Source of the DNA: Diadema setosum
Lineage: Eukaryota; Echinodermata; Echinoidea; Diadematoida; Diadematidae
Assembly: GCF_964275005.1 (NCBI RefSeq)
Contig: NC_092685.1
Coordinates: 31,734,866-31,798,865 of the forward strand
DNA length: 64,000 nt
Direction of reading: 5' to 3'
Shown: piece by piece, positions 59,875 through 64,000 of the stretch
How positions within the stretch are numbered: position 1 is the first letter of the stretch
How the letters are laid out: the number at the start of each line of letters is the position of its first letter
Position numbers and translations under genes: made by a program
The notes under the pieces: model-generated
Told to the model about the DNA's origin: nothing
What the model saw: the letters and a program-made list of their open reading frames with translations, nothing else
Databases searched by the model: none

Positions 59875-62800
59875 TCAGTACGAGCTTTCAAAGAACTTCA
59901 GCTCCTCTGGTGACAGCTGCATGTCTCTGGGAGGAGTCCTGGGGGGTCGGACAGGCTCCTCGCGTTTCTCCTTAATGCGCCGCCTTGGCGGGGGCATGAG
60001 AGTCTGTGTGAAGCCCAGCTGGGGGTGGTGCTGGTGTTGTTGGTGCTGGTGTTGTTGTTGCTGGTGGTGGTGGTGGTGGAGGTGATGGTGGTCTGCATTG
60101 TTGGCGGGAAAGGAGGGCACATGTCCTGTCTGACTCAACAAGAAGGCGTGGTTGTGCTGAAGGTGCTGAGGGGTGCGGGGCACCCAGGGATTGTCACTGG
60201 ATGGTGGTATGGGGGGTGGAGGTTCCCTCCGTGGGATGGAAGGCGCTGCAACGGAAGACACGCCCGTCAGTGGGCCCGGCAGCGAGCCCGACACTTTGCG
60301 CTGGAGTGATGAGTTGCGCCCTAGTGAGTTCGGATTGCGGTAAGTCCTCGGGGGAACCAAAGGGATACCCCCATTCAAGTTTTGAGAGTTCCGAGGGGGT
60401 ATGGGGGGACCGGTGTTCTTTGGGGGGAGACTAGGTGGCTCATGAGGATTTGGTGTGGAGCTGAGACGAGAGCGAGGCGGTCGGGGAGGAGGGGGTGGCT
60501 CTGCAGGCTCCTCTTGTGTGAAGGACGGTGTATTTGAGTTGCCTTCAGACAAAAACAAGAGTGACAAAAAGTACTGTTGAAATATTTGTTCATTTCGTGC
60601 AACTGCAAACTAGCGCAAAAATAAAAGAATGCAATTATTTTTGCTTGCCATATACTCCAGTAGTGCATATCTTGATTATGCATAATTAAAAACTGGTGAA
60701 ACTCATCTTGCCCAATGGAGTGCGAAAAGTTACTTACGAGAAAATTTCTACTTTTTCAGTTCCCCCAAACTTTGTAACCATATTTTGACATCAAATGTGA
60801 GTATAAAAACCCATGGCCTGCTGAAAATACACCGCATGATCAATGCCTGGTACAGGGTTTATCTCAAACTTGCATAATGATGATGATACATTATCATCCA
60901 AATTGGAAACAACTGTGATCTTTTTTTTTTCTGATAAGAGATATAATGTAGTAAACAATTCAAAATATTCAACTGCATATTCAAGTTGCAACGTTGAAAT
61001 GGTGTTCCTGCACAATGCATACTGCAACATTGGTTAAAAATACCCATCTACTGTGACTGCTTTTCTCAAGTACACTGGAGTCCTAATTCCTGTTCCATTA
61101 TAACCTAAATTACCCTGGCAATGAAGGCAAAGTAAAGCAGAATGTGCAGTGTATACAGACAATGTGTGTGTGTGTGTGTGTGTGTGTGCAGATGGTTATT
61201 CCTGGAGGTGAATACTCACTTCCTAAATCGACACTGGAAAAGACACTGCTGTCAAAGATAGACTGAGTGGACGTGATGGTTGGTGTCCTTGGCGAAGGAG
61301 GCGTGGCACACGTTGCCTTGGGTGAGGTGGCTTCTTCGTCATGCATCCTCTGTGGAGGTAAACAAGCACGACATCAGGGCATTGCAAGAAATATCTCACC
61401 AACTTGCCCAAATGAGCAAAGGCCCCATACATGGAACAGACAGGCCCTCTTTCATATTACTTGCCCAACAGCCAGTTCTAGTCACCACGGGCAAGTGCAC
61501 AAGTGGGTTTGTAGCACCTTGCATACTTACTTTGTCTTGGTAAATGCACTGATCAGAATGCAACTGCATTTTTGTTGTTCTTTTTTTTCATCTCTCTCTA
61601 AATTTCCATATCCTTCCCCATTCATGTTTAATGACGCAGTTACACACACGCAAAAAAAAAAAAATTAATTTAGTCCCACATGATTAATTTACTAGAATAT
61701 CAAAGTCCCAAAATAAACTGACCGACTGCATTTAGTAAGGGCACACACAGACCTATCAGGAACATCAGACTCCAGCCAGATTTTCCTCTCTGAATCATGA
61801 TCATGCCTCATCATCACCACAAATGATCAGCAATGTCAAAGGGGGACAAGTACAAAATACTACATGATCTTCTCCTGTTCTGTTAGTCACGAGCAGTTTG
61901 AGGGAAAGAGAGCCTAGGCTCATTCCACAGGGAGCTTGTCAGCTACAAGGGGTGAGCCACTACCACCCACCTGGAAGCTTGGAGATCGTAGGTCACTGGT
62001 CAGGCGCGACGTACCGACCAGTGACATGTGTCTACTGCTTGATGGCTTGATGCCTGGAGACTTCAAGGAGTACTCATACTTTTTGGGCTGGAGGAGGAAA
62101 GAAGAAAAATTGACAAGTGGAGGCTCTGTCATAAAAGATAATAGTAATGACATACGTGTTCATAGCCATATCATTATTTCGGACAAACCACTTATTAGAA
62201 ATCATAAGCTTTATCTTTGCACAGAATGTTGCTCAAGACTTTTGAAAATGTCTTGTTAAGTGCGCATTGCGCTACCATGGTGGCCAAACATGGCTCTGTA
62301 TTACAATCTTGTCCAGCAGCTGCAACTTACATATTTGGGCAGCTGCTTGCAGTTTCTGGGCTCAATTTCCAGCGACGTCTTGTAGAGGTAGTCCTGGAAT
62401 TCCTTCTCCGTCATCTCCGCGAGGGGATTGAGCTCCTCGAAGAATTTCTGTCCGGATGAGAAACAAAGATGAATGTTGAAAACTTTGTTCATAGACAACA
62501 TTTCTTACCTCAGTCCATATATTCTTAAAACAGAAAAATTCAGGTCCAAATATTATCATTCATATCTCTTTATATACTATACTGTTTAGTTAGAATGAAA
62601 TTTCAATGTAACGAAAGATAACTGAAAGTCCCGACGACTCTGTTTTAACGGAAGTTGCCTCTGTTGAAGATTTTGCAACATACACTTCTACAACTACCAA
62701 CACAATAGCAGCAGCAATTAAAACAAAAAGGGACAAGTTGTCCTCTCACCCGTATGTCTTGTTCTTGCGACAGACAGTACGGCTGGTGCTGATACTGCTG

Positions 62801-63243
62801 GATCTCTCCCGTGATCTCCGCCACTCTCCGCCTCTTGCTGAAGTTGATCAAGCCCTCGGAGCAGTTGGCCAGGAAGTCCGGGTTGCCTTGCTCGATGAAG
62901 AGAATGTTTGTCAGGTACATTCCTGTGGGTGGGGAAAGGCGAGAGAGAATGATGTAGATATGAATGGATGGCTGCTTGTGTAGTTGCTTCCCTCTGGGGG
63001 AACTTTGCAAACTCTGTACCAAGCTTTAAAGTTGCAAACAGGAAAACTTACAAGGGTGAATGCTTGCAAAGTAATACTTCAATAAAGATATCACAAACAT
63101 TTCTCTCAAAATGGTATAAAAACACACCTTTTCATATTTAGGATTGCTAAATGTTCACTGAACTCTCTGCCAGTCACTGAAGGGAAAACAGAGTCTCTAT
63201 AAAAACATATTTGTGGAAAAGTCATTTTTCTCCATCATTTTGG

Positions 63244-63308
<65 letters not shown>

Positions 63309-63561
63309 TCCCCTCTCCATCAATAAGATAGTGTAGTAGATGGACAATCCATGATAGAAATGAATTATCATCATAATCCCATGTTTTGGAACTGATCAAT
63401 GAGAAGTTATGTAGATAGTTAGCCATTCAGTTGGTTGGGAAAACCTTACCCAGGAAAGGCACACAGGGTGGGTTGATGGAGCGAAGCTTCTCTTGGTACT
63501 TCTTGTAGTGGTCTGTCCCAAGCTCCTTAGCCTCCTCCAGTGCCTGCTTCTTCCTCAAATC
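59875..63561 (-). CDS. SOS: SOS, Son of sevenless Ras/Rac guanine nucleotide exchange factor (3' part)
   Basis: Six in-frame exons are seen on the minus strand: 63561-63450, 62922-62750, 62447-62331, 62087-61971, 61349-61220 and 60542-59875 (stop). Together they give the C-terminal 438 or so residues; the N-terminal histone-fold, DH, PH and REM parts lie beyond the right edge. The first three exons encode the end of the Cdc25-type RasGEF domain, with HYKKY...[33 protein letters not shown] and SLEIEPRN, nearly identical to human SOS1/SOS2. The tail has several proline-rich SH3-binding motifs ([32 protein letters not shown]) expected to bind Grb2/Drk, plus a His/Gln-rich stretch. SOS loads Ras with GTP downstream of receptor tyrosine kinases at the plasma membrane. 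The gene presumably predates the SOS1/SOS2 split. Confidence 0.97.
60564..60760. mobile_element. TACTGTAAAAGTG family MITE, copy 4 (degraded)
   Basis: It shares CAACTGCAAACTAGCGCAAA, TTTTTGCTTGCCATAT and a TTTCTACTTTTTCAGT end with the family. It lies in the SOS intron directly upstream (in transcript sense) of the last exon, starting about 20 bases from the acceptor. Confidence 0.65.
61164..61190. repeat. (GT)n microsatellite in an SOS intron
   Basis: A pure GT run lies about 30 bp after the donor of the second-to-last SOS exon. Confidence 0.85.
63249..63310. repeat. (TG)n microsatellite in an SOS intron
   Basis: About 60 bp of pure TG with one TATG interruption near the end. Confidence 0.9.
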
Positions 63562-63657
63562 CTGCAAGACGAGAGTAACCAGCATCAAATTCAGGGTGCT
63601 ATTTCACTCACAGCATGACAACCTTGCTTCAGTTTACACGTGTTATCTAATCCCAAA

Positions 63658-63883
63658 GGCCCAAATTAACAAAGGTGGTTTAACCTTAGACAATGGTACG
63701 AATTTAGACCATGGTCTAAAATAAACAGGAAATAGGCATACCTTCGACATGCACCTATCAACGCGCATTTGCTACTGGACGTCTGTAGGCGTACACAATC
63801 TGTCAATTGTATTTATGCTGAAGTTTTCATAAACCATGGTTTAAACCATGGTTTTAACTGTACCACCTTCATGAATTTGGGCC
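63658..63883. mobile_element. Palindromic MITE with GGCCCAAATT ends
   Basis: GGCCCAAATTAACAAAGGTGGT on the left pairs with ACCACC...GAATTTGGGCC on the right, and an inner ACCATGGT motif recurs on both arms. It is 226 bp, in an SOS intron, with no coding capacity. Confidence 0.75.
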
Positions 63884-64000
63884 AGAGTGTTGGTTTTCTG
63901 ATTTCTAGACAGTTTTACTGACAGCACATACAAGCAAAGCTATTTTACACATAGAACTTTTGAGAAACTTCTCACCAGTGTGCTGTGCAAACAGAGTGTA

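Overview
The window is animal genomic DNA: intron-rich host genes with GT...AG splice sites, set in a dense background of palindromic MITEs and one complete-looking Ty3/Gypsy retrotransposon. The gene sequences are clearly deuterostome-like, and several repeat families (the TTAA-flanked AGGACAAG... element, the GTCCGTCC/AGGTCA element, the 1.06-kb element ending near GACCCGCGGGTC) resemble marine-invertebrate, probably echinoderm, repeats. That organism assignment rests on memory and general character, not on a search.

Layout. Four host genes are recognisable, and all exon joins below keep frame. (1) CINP, + strand, about 2.2-7.4 kb: four exons found, first exon not located. (2) ZNF839, - strand, 37.4 to 30.4 kb: six exons, about 1212 residues. 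(3) VTI1B, + strand, 37.66-46.85 kb: seven exons, 225 residues, a Qb-SNARE. (4) SOS (Son of sevenless), - strand, 63.6 to 59.9 kb: the last six exons, with the end of the RasGEF domain and the proline-rich tail; the rest lies beyond the right edge.

CINP and ZNF839 are convergent, and as far as I remember they are also convergent neighbours on human chromosome 14q32. ZNF839 and VTI1B are divergent, with start codons only 285 bp apart, so they probably share a bidirectional promoter. From memory, human VTI1B and SOS2 also lie on chromosome 14, so the window may preserve an old linkage group.

The CINP-ZNF839 interval carries a Ty3/Gypsy element (11,214-21,868) with two 1,966-bp LTRs of equal length that look identical, a 4-bp target duplication CATG, and open gag and pol frames. 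It looks whole and young. Each LTR contains a 57-bp internal direct repeat whose first copy ends at a splice-donor-like junction.

The remaining sequence is largely non-autonomous DNA elements. Many are flanked by TTAA and fall into several families, with a nested cluster at 52-57 kb. Two 1.06-kb copies of one repeat lie in opposite orientation around ZNF839 and most of VTI1B. A 131-bp near-perfect palindrome sits at the left edge. I found no RNA genes, CRISPR arrays or bacterial-type systems. I did not find a convincingly new biological system; the most interesting points are gene order, repeat architecture and nuclear-receptor half-site arrays inside repeats.
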